From Orientallactaga sibirica (Eukaryota; Chordata; Mammalia; Rodentia; Dipodidae): a stretch of DNA of 64,000 nucleotides. Below the pieces are notes generated by a model that was not told the origin of the DNA, made no database searches, and saw nothing but the letters and a program-made list of their open reading frames with translations. The DNA lies in NCBI GenBank assembly GCA_036365145.1, contig JAEOAD010000794.1:372001-436000 (forward strand), read 5' to 3'. Of the stretch, positions 1 to 9,989 are shown one piece after another. Position 1 is the first letter of the stretch. The number at the start of each line of letters is the position of its first letter. Position numbers and translations under genes: made by a program.

Positions 1-66
1 TTTGTTTGTGTTCACAGCACCTGGCACACAGTTGGCACTGGATAACTACTTGTGGAATGAACACAG
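1..66 (+). repeat. MIR/L2-type 3' end fragment
   Basis: The run GCACCTGGCACACAGTTGG followed by a TGGAATGAA tail is the typical 3' end of an old mammalian MIR/L2 element. It is cut by the window edge. Confidence 0.5.
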
Positions 67-608
67 CCATGCTGTCAACCTGATGTCACTTGTTGTTTTT
101 GCTTTGTAGTTTGGGGCCCATTTTTCTGACAGGCGAATGGACTTTCCCCACAGTTTTCTGTAACACATGTTCTTTTTTTTTTTAATGGGTGAAGACTATT
201 GGACTGTAAATGGACCAAGAGTCAGTGTGCACAAGACAACACACAACATGGGTTTCGACCTTTAGATCAAAGTTTTCCCAAGCGCCAGGGGTCCCAGATG
301 GAACTTTAGGGGCAGGGGTGACACTAAAGACCTGACATTGATTAGCATCAGGTCACAGTGTGGGGAACATTCTCCATTTTTGTTCTCTAAAACTCCTTCT
401 TATTGGGCCAAGGAGAAAGCCTTAGGTTGGTGTTAGCATGGCTTGTAGACTCTAATATGCCCAAACCCTATCTTAACAAACACAGCAGGTCTGAGGCTCA
501 GATACCAACGGGAGTGAACGAGCATCATTTTGGTTTTGTGGTCTTTGTTTTTATGATAGAATTCTAGTTATGCTCAGAGATACTGACTTTTTCAGTCAGT
601 TTCTTCCA
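67..608. other. Stretch with no recognised feature
   Basis: No repeat family or plausible exon recognised. It has a short T-run near 172-184 and scattered stop codons in all frames. Confidence 0.5.
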
Positions 609-654
609 TTTTTAAATATATATTTTATGTATTTATTTGAGAGAGAGAAAGAGG

Positions 655-691
<37 letters not shown>

Positions 692-755
692 AATGGGCAC
701 GCCAGGGCGTTGCATGTGCCCCCCTGTACATCTAGCTTATGAGGGCATCTAGCCC
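609..755 (-). mobile_element. Dip-like B2 SINE, internally deleted
   Basis: Antisense copy: T-rich tail, (GA)n tract at 640-690, then the GGGCACGCCAGGGC body and a head ending AGCCC. The middle between the CTAGCTTATG and GCATCTAGCCC segments is missing, so this copy is shorter than its relatives (about 210-280 bp). Confidence 0.8.
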
Positions 756-832
756 TCTTCCATTTTTTAATTGAAATAAATTCCACCATTTTAAAATGTG
801 TAATTTAATGTTCTTTAAAAATACACTTATAG

Positions 833-1044
833 GGCTGGAGAGATGGCTTAGCAGTAAAAGCATTTGCCTGTAAAGCCAAAGGATCCTGGTTTGATTCTCC
901 AGGACCCACGTAAGCCAGATGCACAAGAGGGCAAATGTGTCTGGAGTTTGTTTGCAGCAGCTAGCGGCTGAAGGCCCTGGTGCACCCATTCTCTCTCTCT
1001 CTCTCTCTGCCTCTTTCTTGTTCCTAAATAAATAAATAAAATAT
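833..1044 (+). mobile_element. Dip-like B2 SINE (sense)
   Basis: Head GGCTGGAGAGATGGCTTAG, tRNA-like B-box region GGTTTGATTCTCCAGG, body, (CT)n and AAATAAATAAATAAAAT tail. It is flanked by the 16-bp direct repeat AAAAATACACTTATAG at 817-832 and 1045-1060, so this is a genuine retroposition into the L1. Confidence 0.95.
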
Positions 1045-1590
1045 AAAAATACACTTATAGTGTTATGCAACTATCACCACTTTCTAGTTCTAGAACATTC
1101 TCATCATCCCCCAAAGAAATGGGATCCCTTAGCAGTCACTTCCCTTTTCCCTTCTCCTGAGCCTCTGACAACTTTCTAATCTACTTTTGCTCTCTACTTA
1201 TTTGCCCATGCTGGACATTTAAGATGAATAAAGTCACTTCTTTTACTTCATATCATGTTTTAAAGGCTCATATTTATGGCAGGGTATATTAACACAGTGT
1301 TCTTTTTGTGACTGAATAATATTCCACTTAAGACTATACCGATTTTGCCTATCTATCCAACAATTAGTGGACATTGGAGCTACTTCTGCTTCTTGATTGT
1401 TATGATTAGCCATAAATGTACATGTGTAATTTTTGTATGAACACATATGCATATGAACACACATACATGTTTGTGTGAAGCACATGTTTATGAACACACA
1501 TGTATAATTTTTGCATGAACATATGTTTTCAAGGCTCTTGGGAACCTTTCTAAGAATGGAGTTTCCAGGTCATGTGATCATATTTTCACT

Positions 1591-1854
1591 TTTTTTTTTT
1601 TTTTGGAGACACAGAGAGACAGAGAGAGAGGGGGAGGAAGACAGATAGAGATGGGCGCGCCAGCAGCCTCTCAGCTGCTGTGAACGAAATCCAGATGTGT
1701 GCGCCCCCTTGTGGTCAAGTGCAGCATTGCACCCTTGCGTCACTTTGCATCTGGCTAAACGTGGGACCTGGAGAATGGAACCGCTGGAGATTGGAACCAG
1801 CGTTCTTAGGCTTAGGAGGCAGGTGCCTTAACCGCTAAGGCATCTCTCCAGGCC
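1591..1854 (-). mobile_element. Dip-like B2 SINE, long subtype
   Basis: Antisense copy of the longer subtype, with the extra block containing AAGTGCAGCATTGCACCC and the 16-bp internal duplication (GGAGAATGGAACCGCT then GGAGATTGGAACC). The target duplication CATATTTTCACTTTT is at about 1579 and 1855. Confidence 0.93.
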
Positions 1855-1880
1855 CATATTTTCACTTTTTAAAGGCCACT

Positions 1881-2574
1881 TCCTATTAAAAAAATCTTCA
1901 ATTAAAAGGGAACTCAATTTAAGGAGAACTGTGCTAATGTTGGAAAAGATGTGAGACTATAAGAGGATGATGGACATATGGATCCGTGCTTGGACACATG
2001 CTCCCCGCCCCATCCGGACCATTATTTCTCACCTGTGTCTCCAGCCTTCTGTGTCTCCATTCCCTGCAGACACAATGCAGCCAAGCCTCTTCATTATCTT
2101 TCAGGATTTGCTCTTCCTCAAAGATACCACACTTTGCTTTATCCTGGGATTTACTGTACCCTACTTGTATCCCTCAGGAGCTTGACATTCCAGAATGCAT
2201 CTTTTGCAAGGAACCTACATTCAACTCTTAATTGCAATCCCCTCATATTACTCACCAATGGCTTGGCTGCTGAATCTCTTCCCATTAGAAGCTGCACAGT
2301 GGCAGGGTCTGTATTTGAGGGCTACATTGTTCTCTTCACAGCCCAGCCTCATATGCTAGATAATTAAAGACACTTGCTGAATCGACCCTCCTAGAAGCCT
2401 GCTATCCCTTGGTCTGGAGCCGACCCAGTGCCCCGCTTCTTGTCCCACTTGCTGTTGCTGTTGGCCTGGCTTGTTCTCTGTTAGGTATTTCTAGCTGTTT
2501 GGGTGTATTAGTCAGAGGTCTTGGTGTCTTGGAAGATGAGCGTGGGGTATGTGTTAGTTCAGCTTTTTTGTTTG
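1881..2574. other. Stretch with no recognised feature
   Basis: Three overlapping plus-strand open frames at 1967-2367 have no recognisable domain, and the longest is 129 codons. I see no splice context or repeat signature. A short (TTTG) run lies at 2569-2584. Confidence 0.5.
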
Positions 2575-3320
2575 TTTGTTTGTTTCAAGTAACAGAAACC
2601 AACTTGTCAGCTAAAGATGGAAGGAGGACACCGTGAAAAGTGTACAGGGACATTGCTTATTCCCCTTGGGGAGAAGCTCAGCCTAGCAGAAGGAGAGAAG
2701 AAGACAGGAACCGGAAGACACTTGGTCCCTCCATCTCCATCTCTGCTTCTCTTTGTCCATATTCATTATTCTTGCCTTCAGGCATGTCCATTTTCCTTGT
2801 TTCTTCCTCTGCGTGTTGCACAGACCTGGTCTTCCATAGCGGCCTAGTGAGCATCTCTTTGAATATCAACTCCCAGTCCTTGAAATAATCTGATTGGCTC
2901 AGCCTAGATATGATGGCCAATGAACTGGATGAGAGGCAGCATCCTATGATGCAAAGACTGTGGCTGAGAGTAGTTAAGGTAGAATCTGAATGGCCCAGCT
3001 TTGGTCTGATGGCCAATGAGCTGGAGAGTGGGGCGGGATCATATGATACCTGTCCTGTGGATGGGAGAGGCAGTCGCCATAGAGATAGTTGGGAATTGAG
3101 TCCTTCAGTGATGTTCAGTATTGGATGAAGAGACAGATCTTGAGCTATGAGCTTCAACTTCCCTTTCTCCTCAAGTCTGTAGAAGAGGAGACACGCCAGG
3201 CACTTGTGAGTGTGGAAAAGAGCAGTGTGACAGAGCAGTTCACACAAGACTTGCTAACCGTGAGAGCTTTAAGTAGCGTTATCTTCAGAGAGGGAAAAAT
3301 AAACAAAAACTGTTGATTCA
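2575..3320 (+). repeat. Old dispersed repeat, family not named
   Basis: It opens with AAGTAACAGAAACCAACTTG and carries two related internal blocks: CTGATTGGCTCAGCC...GATGGCCAATGAACTGG at about 2890-2928 and CTGAATGGCCCAGC...GATGGCCAATGAGCTGG at about 2985-3024. Similar openings occur near 15215 and 57990, which argues for an old interspersed family. A 189-codon minus-strand frame at 2678-3247 lies inside it and resembles no protein I know. Confidence 0.4.
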
Positions 3321-3444
3321 TTTGTGGGAAGGAAAGCTCCTCTGACTTTTATGGCTCAGTGGGGGAAGATTTGGAAAACTTCTCAGTCTTCCTCCCTCCC
3401 TTTCTTCTTCTCCACGAGAGAGGGAGAGAGAGTTGGTGGGGGGA

Positions 3445-3740
3445 ATATGTGTATGTGTGCAAGTGGAGGTCAGAGGGTGACACCAATGTCTTCCTCATTC
3501 GCTGGCCACCTTAGTACCATTATGATCATTATTTGAACTAGGGTCTTTCACTGAGCCCCGAACTCACCGACTCACTAGACTAGTTAGCCATCAAAGTCCT
3601 GGGGATCCTTCTGTCTCTGCCTACACAGCACAGGGACTGCAGGCACACAGCACAGCTCCTTATGTCTTACATGGGTTCTGGGGATCCAAACTCAGGTCCT
3701 CCCACTTGCAAGGCAGGCATTTGATCCCTTTAAAGCCTCC
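3445..3740 (-). mobile_element. B4-type composite SINE, antisense, degenerate
   Basis: TG-rich tail, AGTGGAGGTCAGAGGGTGAC, a B1-related middle (GGGTCTTTCACTGAGCCC) and a degraded tRNA-like head (CTGGGGATCCAAACTCAGG). The head end has decayed to AAAGCCTCC. Confidence 0.75.
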
Positions 3741-3894
3741 ATTGCTGAATAAAATGGGGCGGACATAGCCCATCACTGGCATGTGTGGACTTGACAGTTG
3801 TGTCTCCTACTCTAGTGAGTGATCCAGAGGACACTTGTCCCGGGGGTTATGTCACTGTCGTGAAACTTGTTTCAGTCAGATGCTTGATAAGATT

Positions 3895-4068
3895 TGGGAG
3901 AGAGACAATGGTGGCGTGAGCAAGGTTGTGGGCTCTGACTCGGCATTTCTGCTTGGTTGTGTAATCTTGTGCAAATGATGAATGCCTCCATGCCCTATTT
4001 TCCTTATTGGGAGGTTTAAAAAAGGATGTGTATAGCTCTGGAACTACTAAGTGCTGTGTGTTAGCCAT
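3895..4068 (+). repeat. MIR-like fragment
   Basis: The order GTTGTGGGCTCTGACTCGGC, TTGTGTAATCTTGTGCAAAT and a later TATTTTCCTTATTGGGAGG matches the MIR core with heavy decay. Confidence 0.55.
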
Positions 4069-4222
4069 GACGTCTACTTGGTTGATTTTGCTCTTTGAGG
4101 TGGTCTTGGGCTCCAGGGGATGGTGACAGAGCCTGCTTGTAATGTCCTCATCATGGTCCAGCCCGGCTCTGAGTTAGGCCACCTTGTATGTATGTCCATC
4201 TGGCTTTAACTTCTGAGCATGT

Positions 4223-4229
4223 CTTTTTT

Positions 4230-4276
<47 letters not shown>

Positions 4277-4436
4277 CTCTCTCTCTCTTTTGTTTTTTTT
4301 TTGATATAGAGTCTCACTCTAGCCCAGGCTGACCTGAAATTCACTATTAGCCTCAGGGTGGTCTTGAACTCATAGCGATCCTCCTACCTCTGCCTCCCAA
4401 GCACTGGGATTAAAGGCGTGCGCCACCATGCCCGGC
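4223..4436 (-). mobile_element. B1 SINE, antisense, with expanded (CTTT)n tail
   Basis: Antisense B1: GAGTCTCACTCTAGCCCAGG through GGGATTAAAGGCGTGCGCC. Its A-tail complement has expanded into a (CTTT)n/(CT)n microsatellite at 4223-4290. The target duplication CTGAGCATGT is at 4213-4222 and 4437-4446, so the microsatellite belongs to the insertion. Confidence 0.92.
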
Positions 4437-4446
4437 CTGAGCATGT

Positions 4447-4954
4447 ATTTTCTTGAGAACCATTTGGCAGAGCAGACTGGAGCCAACCTAGATGTTTGAG
4501 ATCTTGGGCACTTCTCTTTCCTTAGATTTTGTTTCCCTTCAACAAGGCTGAAGGAAGCCATAGAAGCTTTCTGGCTGCCCCTTTTCTGTCATTGACTTCC
4601 TCCACACACCTTTCTGGCCTCCTTGCACGTATTAGAAAGCTGCAGGTGCGGCCAGCAGCTCACCCCGTCCCCTCCCACTGGCTGCAGCCTCTGGGGACTC
4701 CTTAGAGCAATGCAGTTTTAATGAGTGCACATTGCTGTTTACATGGCTGGAATGGGAGCTGGCTGCTTGTTTTATGCCAAGTTTATGGCTCTGCCTTTAA
4801 AAGCCCCATCTCCCTCACTGTGCTGCTGGACACAGGGAGGTTTTCTTCTGCTGTCCCTCCAAATAAGGTACTCACTGTGAGGTACTGTGGCAGTTTTGGA
4901 ATCACCGTCTTGCCCAGGAAGGAGTGAATTGTGCAGAACAAAACCATAAAGATG
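4447..4954. other. Stretch with no recognised feature
   Basis: Mostly unique sequence with no exon signature or named repeat. The frames present (68 codons on plus at 4721, 82 on minus at 4772) have no recognisable similarity. Confidence 0.5.
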
Positions 4955-5087
4955 GAGTCTTTTTTTTTTTGTAATTAAAAAAATTGAAAAATACTCAAAT
5001 ACTTGCCTACGAAAGAACAATTATAAAAATGAAGACATATAGAAAAGAAAATGAAAATCACCAAGTCTACTAAAAAAAAGAAACAGC

Positions 5088-5259
5088 TAGCCGGGCATGG
5101 TGGTGCACGCCTTTAATCCCAGCACTTGGGAGGCAGAGGTAGGAGGATCGCTGTGAGTTCAAGGCCACCCTGAGACTATATAGTTAATTCCAGGTCAGCC
5201 TGGGCCAGAGTGAGACCCCACCTCGAAAAAACAAAAAAACAAACAAACAAACAACAACA
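5088..5259 (+). mobile_element. B1 SINE (sense)
   Basis: GCCGGGCATGGTGGTGCACG through CCTGGGCCAGAGTGAGACCC with an A-rich tail. The direct repeat AAAAAAAGAAACAGC flanks it (ends at 5087 and 5273). This copy is well preserved. Confidence 0.95.
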
Positions 5260-5329
5260 AAAAAAGAAACAGCCATTAACACCGTTGTAGATTTTAATCA
5301 ATATCTATGCATCTTATTTTTCAAAAGTA

Positions 5330-5357
5330 TTTTTTTATTTTTTATGAAAGAGAGAAT

Positions 5358-5389
<32 letters not shown>

Positions 5390-5571
5390 AAATTGGCACA
5401 CCAGGGCCTCTAGCTACTGCAATTGAACTCCAGACATGTGTACCACCTTGTGCACATGCATAACCTTGAGCACATGTGTCTGGCTACTGTGGGTTCTGGG
5501 GAGTCAAATCTGGGTCTTTAGGCTTTGCAGGCCTAAACTGCACCTTACCTGCTATGGCATCTCTCCAGCTC
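5330..5571 (-). mobile_element. Dip-like B2 SINE, variant with GCACATGCATAACCTTG insert
   Basis: Antisense copy with a (GA)n tract at 5350-5388 and head CATCTCTCCAGCTC. The body carries an extra run (CTTGTGCACATGCATAACCT) shared with copies at 13571 and 59338. A short target duplication, TCAAAAG, is at 5321 and 5572. Confidence 0.88.
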
Positions 5572-5577
5572 TCAAAA

Positions 5578-5695
5578 GAGTTTTTGAGACAGGGTCTCTG
5601 TGTAACCAAGACTGGACTCAAACTCATAATCCTCCTGCCTCAGCCTTTCGAATACTGAGATTACAGGCATACACCACCACACTTGGTTGTATGTG
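5578..5695 (-). mobile_element. B1 SINE, antisense, diverged
   Basis: TTTTTGAGACAGGGTCTCTG, then CCTCCTGCCTCAGCC and GAGATTACAGGCATACACCA: B1 complement with many substitutions. Confidence 0.8.
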
Positions 5696-6177
5696 CATAT
5701 TAGCAATCCATCGCCTTAACCACTCGGCCACCTTGTCTAATGTATATGTGCATGAGAAGCAAGATGTAAGCACATTATTGGGACATCTTCTTTTGTCTCC
5801 ACAGTTAGCAGGATGAACACCTTTCCATGTCTGTGGTATCTGTTCCCAGAGTTACAGTCTCCTATCGTGTAGCTGCGTCTGTATTCTCATTTGTACAAGG
5901 CTTTAATTGCTTTAATTTTGAACAGTTACATATACTCTCCCTGCTTCAAAAGTCAAAAGGTTTAAAAGGGATATCTTGGAGTGTCTTTCTTGTTTTTGGT
6001 CTTACCCAGTCAGTTTACCTCACTAAGAGCAATCAGCAATACCAATTTCTGTGTATACTTCTGGAAATAAGCCATAATATTCATGCAAATTACATAAATA
6101 TGAATCACTTTTCTCTCTCCTTTTAAGGACACACATTCTGGTGTTACCTTATCATTTTTCACTTAACAATGTGTATT

Positions 6178-6315
6178 AAGCTTGTTGTGGTGGCACATGC
6201 CTGTTATTTCAGTACTCTGCAAACTGAATAGGAGGCTTGTGAGTTTGTCATAAGCCTGGGGCACACAGGCCGACCTAGCAAAATCCTGAATAAAATACAA
6301 CAAATAAAGAAATAA
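6178..6315 (+). mobile_element. Diverged B1-like SINE
   Basis: TGTGGTGGCACATGCCTGTT at the left and an AATAAAGAAATAAAA tail at the right. The middle is strongly diverged. Confidence 0.55.
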
Positions 6316-6341
6316 AACCCAACAATGTCTCTCGGTGTTTG

Positions 6342-6690
6342 CTCCATATTAGTCAATTGTACTAGTTACATTACTTGTGGCTGGTGACCAAATACCTGCC
6401 AGGAAGCAGCTTGTGGAAGGAGAGGGTTTATGGTAGCTTACAGTGTTGGGATGCATTCTGTCATGGCTGGGAAGGCACGGCAGGAGACTGGTTCATCACA
6501 TCATGTCCAGAGTCAGGAAGAGAGGGTGAACAGGAAGTGAGGCCAGGTTATTAAAAACTCAAGACCACGCTTCAGAGACCCATTTCTACCAACACAGATC
6601 ACCTCTTAGAAAAGTTCCATGGCCTTCCCAAATAGCACCATCAGCTGGGGATCAAGTGTTCAAATGCATGAGCCTATGGGAATATCATTT
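6342..6690 (-). mobile_element. MaLR-type solo LTR, antisense
   Basis: The right end reads GATCAAGTGTTCAAATGCAT then GAGCCTATGGG, the complement of the usual MaLR/MT LTR start. The left part TTACATTACTTGTGGCTGGT matches a degraded 3' end. No internal retroviral gene is attached. Confidence 0.7.
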
Positions 6691-7400
6691 TTGTACTCTT
6701 CTGTTTAAATTTTTTAAAACAATTTCATAAATGTATACAATGCCTTTTTTAAAATTTTATTTTTTATTTTTGGAGAGAGACACAGAGAGAGACAGACAGA
6801 GAGAGAGGGAGAGAAAGACAGATAGAGATGGGCACGCCAGCAGTCTCTCAGCTGCTGTGAACGAACTCCAGATGCGTGCGCCCCCTTGTGGGCAAGTGCA
6901 GCATTGCGCCCTTGCGTCACTTTGCATCTGGCTAAACGTGGGACCTGGAGATTGGAACTGGGTTCTTAGGCTTAGCAGGCAGGCGCCTTAAACGCTAAGC
7001 CATCTCTCCAGCCCTACAATGCCCTTTTGAATCTCTTCCCTTTTCTCCTCCCACTAACACCGTCCTTCCCATGGGACCCCACTCTACTTTTGTCCTTTGT
7101 TTATTTTCTTTTCTTTACCCACTAATTTGAATTAGGATCATTTGCTTAATCATGGGTGGGAGGTTATTTTCTAGAGAATAGGCAATCTTCCTGTGGCTTC
7201 TACCTAAAGGACATGACTTCCCCTCTCCCAGACATCATTAGTTTCCACTGTTTACTCTGGGAGGTGAGGGGTCTCATGGACCCGTGCCTCATCTATGATG
7301 AGATAGTGACAGCCTCAGTCAACTACAGGAAACTCCATCTGCTGTGAGTCCATGAGTGTAGTGGACTGTTGTATCCAGGAGATGATATTTTTACCTATGG
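6691..7400 (-). mobile_element. Rodent L1 3'UTR-type fragment, antisense, split by a SINE
   Basis: After the SINE the plus strand reads TTTTCTCCTCCCACTAACAC, GGGAGGTTATTTTCTAGAG, ATGACTTCCCCTCTCCCAG and CTGTGAGTCCATGAGTG. I recognise this as the complement of rodent L1 3'-end sequence. It is non-coding and decayed. Confidence 0.65.
6748..7014 (-). mobile_element. Dip-like B2 SINE, long subtype without the 16-bp duplication
   Basis: Antisense, with the AAGTGCAGCATTGCGCCC block and a single GGAGATTGGAAC. The target duplication TACAATGCCTTT (TACAATGCCCTTTT at the right) starts at 6736 and 7015. Confidence 0.95.
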
Positions 7401-8280
7401 GAACATCTTGTATTCAAACCACAGCATCAAAAAAGAACATCATTATTCTGTCTGTGGCTACATCATGAGCCAGAGTATGGGAGGAATCAATACAGAGCCT
7501 TTCCTGTGGTCTTCCCAGGCTCTGTATCCATATGGAATGGCCATGGGCAGCCAGAGAAACACCATCAAAAGACCACGAAGCTTCAGGTTCAGATTATGAA
7601 TGGAATTGGCTTCAGCAGGTCTGAGTGAAAAGACCAAGCTGACGAGCCACATACCAGGTGTCAGCCATTGGCAAAAGGCCATCCCTGGCTTCTGTGCAGC
7701 TCTCCAGATGGACCACGGTTAGACAAAGGCCCTGCCCTTCATTTGTACTTGGTTGAGGAAAGGTTGCATCACAGGCCCAGAGAGAGGATCAGATGTTTCT
7801 TGTTCTTTGTAGCGAGACATATCAAGGGGTATTAAGAGGGCAAAAGATCCAAAACACTGAAATCAAGATAGAATTTTGTGTCAACCTTAGATTCATATAC
7901 TTGCCTCAAGTTGCAGGCAGGTGACAGAGGGCTGGTGAAACACTTTACAGTGTATTCCATGTCTTGTGGTAGTTTTCAGTCTCCAGCTCAGTATGCTGAG
8001 GAAACACTTCAAGTCAGTGGGATGAGAGGACAGTGTGGGGCCTTAATTAAATGGGGTTTATTCGTGAGGAGACCATTCAGAGCCAAGTAGGGATTGCTTT
8101 GTAGATCAGATGAACACCTGGGCTCTCTAATCAAGAGGTGCAATTTGGCTTGGGAGTGGGGCATTTTCTGACACTTTCAGGGAAAGAAGGAAGCCAAAAA
8201 CAACATAAGCAAGCCTGGGATGGTGATGATGGAGACATGACAAGGGTGTCCATGGAAAGATACAGGAAGCAATCATCCCT
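7401..8280. other. Stretch with no recognised feature
   Basis: Roughly 0.9 kb without a repeat I can name. Short frames on both strands (up to about 76 codons) lack recognisable domains. Confidence 0.45.
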
Positions 8281-8281
8281 T

Positions 8282-8560
8282 TTTTTTTTAAATTATTTTT
8301 TTGGAGAGAGACACAGAGAGAGATACATGGGGGGGGGGGAGAAAGGAAGACAGAGATGGGCGCGCCAGCAGTGTCTCAGCTGCTGCGAACGAAATCCAGA
8401 TATATGCGCCCCCTTGTGGTCAAGTGCGGCATTGCGTCCTTGCATCCCTTTGCATCTGGCTAAATGTGGGACCTGGAGATTGGAACCGCTGGAGATTGGA
8501 ACCAGTGTTCTTAGGCTTAGGAGGCAGGCGCCTTAACCCCTAAGCCATCTCTCCAGCCCA
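8282..8560 (-). mobile_element. Dip-like B2 SINE, long subtype with 16-bp duplication
   Basis: Antisense copy. The 16-bp unit GGAGATTGGAACCGCT is followed by GGAGATTGGAACC at 8474-8503. The target duplication CAATCATCCCTTTTT is at about 8270 and 8561, identical on both sides, suggesting a young insertion. A G-run of about 10 lies at 8329-8339. Confidence 0.95.
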
Positions 8561-8857
8561 CAATCATCCCTTTTTGATAGACTAGGTGAAGCCTATAAAA
8601 ACAAAACTTATTTTAATATTACATGTCAGTCACATTCATATGAACCAGTTTTCATTATCAGTTAGTATAAGGTCAAGAATAGATCCATTCATTCATGGTG
8701 TTGCCTATTTCATGAGGGATGACGTAAAACCACTATCAAACTATCAAATGCTTTAATATACTTTCTTAAATAAGATTGGGCCAAATGGGGCTCTACACTA
8801 CAACTGCAGAGGTTGTAAATGAAGAGTAGGGTGATATATATAAAAAACATACAAATG
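8561..8857. other. AT-rich stretch with no recognised feature
   Basis: AT-rich unique sequence. The segment GGGCCAAATGGGGCTCTACA near 8778 could be an old DNA-transposon fragment, but I cannot place it. Confidence 0.4.
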
Positions 8858-9064
8858 GGGGCTGGACAGATGGCTTAGCAGTTAAGGCATTTGCCTGCAA
8901 AGCCAAAGGACCTCAGTTAAATTCCCCAGGACCCATGTAAGCCAGATGACAAGGTGGCGTATGCATCTGGAGTTCATTTGCAGTGGCTGGAAGCAGTGGT
9001 GTGCCCATCCTCTCTCTCTCTCAGCATCTTTCTCTCTCTCAAAAAAATTAATTAATTAAAAACA
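8858..9064 (+). mobile_element. Dip-like B2 SINE (sense)
   Basis: GGGGCTGGACAGATGGCTTAG head, AAGCCAGATGACAAGGTGGC body, (CT)n and an A-rich tail. The imperfect target duplication AACATACAAATG / AACATATGAATG flanks it. Confidence 0.92.
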
Positions 9065-9524
9065 AACATATGAATGCAACCAAAGCTATGCTTAGAGGTG
9101 AGTTCATGGCCTTGGTACTTTCATTATTGATGGTTTGTGATGCTTTCTTTGAACACAATTTGGCTATGCACTTATGCTGTGAGCATGTAGTGGCTTAAAA
9201 ATGTGTCTGATATCCAATTTAGGAATTTTATTCAGAACTAGTTTTCCTTATTAAAATATCTAAGATGACTGTTTTGAAGGTAAAACTTTGCTTGAATTCA
9301 CATTTTTTTTTACATTACTATATTATCTATCAAAGAGATTTTTGAGCCTTCATCACAGTGTGACACCACAAACTGTTGAGAATCCAAAAAGATAGTTGTT
9401 TCAGGAAGTTACTGTAGCTGTGTTACCTCTGCAGTGTGTCCTAAGTTGTATCCCAAGCCAAATTAAATTGAACTACTTCTGGAACACATTTGGGAAGGTA
9501 GTATCGGATGGGCTTTGAATGCTA
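9065..9524. other. AT-rich stretch, possible short L1 scrap at its left end
   Basis: AAAGCTATGCTTAGAGGTGA at about 9084 resembles a piece of L1 ORF2, too short to be sure. The rest is AT-rich and unassigned. Confidence 0.35.
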
Positions 9525-9861
9525 TTGTAGTCAGGTTCGTATTGCTACCCGAAAACACTTGACCAAGAGCAACTTGTGGGGGGAAAGGGGGTTGCTTACA
9601 GGCTTGAGGGGAAGTTCCATGATGCCAGGGGAAAACAATGGCATAAGCAAAGGGTGGACATCACCCCCTGGCCAACATCAGGTGGACAATAGCAACAGGA
9701 GAGCATGCCAAACACTGGCAAGGGGAACTGGCTATAATACTCATAAGCCTGCCCCCCACAATATACTGCCTCCAGGAGGCATTAATTCCCAAATCTCCAT
9801 CAGCTGGGACCTAGCATTCAGGCCACCTAAGTTTATGGGGGACACGTGAATCAAACCACCC
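9525..9861 (-). mobile_element. MaLR (MT-type) LTR, antisense
   Basis: TGTAGTCAGGTTCGTATTGC at the left and CACGTGAATCAAACCACC at the right are the complements of the LTR end and start. The middle (CAACATCAGGTGGACAATAG) matches, in reverse, the LTR at 28343-28689, confirming a dispersed family. Confidence 0.8.
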
Positions 9862-9989
9862 CAAATGCTGAGGCTTGTGTGCAAGCAGAGTCACAGGCGA
9901 CTCTCATCAGGGATATCAGGTTGCTCTCGACAACTTGTCTCTGCCCCTCTCTCCATCTTAGCCCAAACCCCACAGAGTCCAAAGTGAAT
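9862..9989. other. Short unassigned stretch
   Basis: About 130 bp between an LTR and an L1 fragment; nothing recognised. Confidence 0.4.

Larger units (their letters stand above)
761..1880 (-). mobile_element. L1 3'-end fragment, antisense, split by two SINEs
   Basis: The plus strand reads the familiar complement of an old mammalian L1 3' region: CACCATTTTAAAATGTG, GTTATGCAACTATCACCAC, TGGCTGAATAATATTCCA-like and GGTCATGTGATCATATTTTC segments in the expected order. It is degenerate and not coding. SINEs sit at 833-1044 and 1591-1854. Confidence 0.8.
4955..6180 (-). mobile_element. Old L1/HAL1-like 3' fragment, antisense, split by SINEs
   Basis: GAAAATGAAAATCACCAAG, then (after a B1) ACACCGTTGTAGATTTTAAT and TCTATGCATCTTATTTTTC, then TATCTTGGAGTGTCTTTC and TTCACTTAACAATGTG. 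This order is characteristic of the complement of old mammalian L1 3' ends. B1 and Dip-like SINEs interrupt it at 5088-5259, 5330-5571 and 5578-5695. Confidence 0.65.

Noticed and set aside
833..1044. tRNA-like A-box and B-box in SINE heads as tRNA genes
   Set aside because: The matches are SINE promoters: no acceptor stem or cloverleaf, A-rich tails and target duplications are present, and the same sequence recurs dozens of times.
2678..3247. 189-codon minus-strand open frame, the longest in the window
   Set aside because: It lies inside a probable old repeat, has no recognisable domain, composition or splice context, and other frames overlap it. One such frame in 64 kb is compatible with chance.
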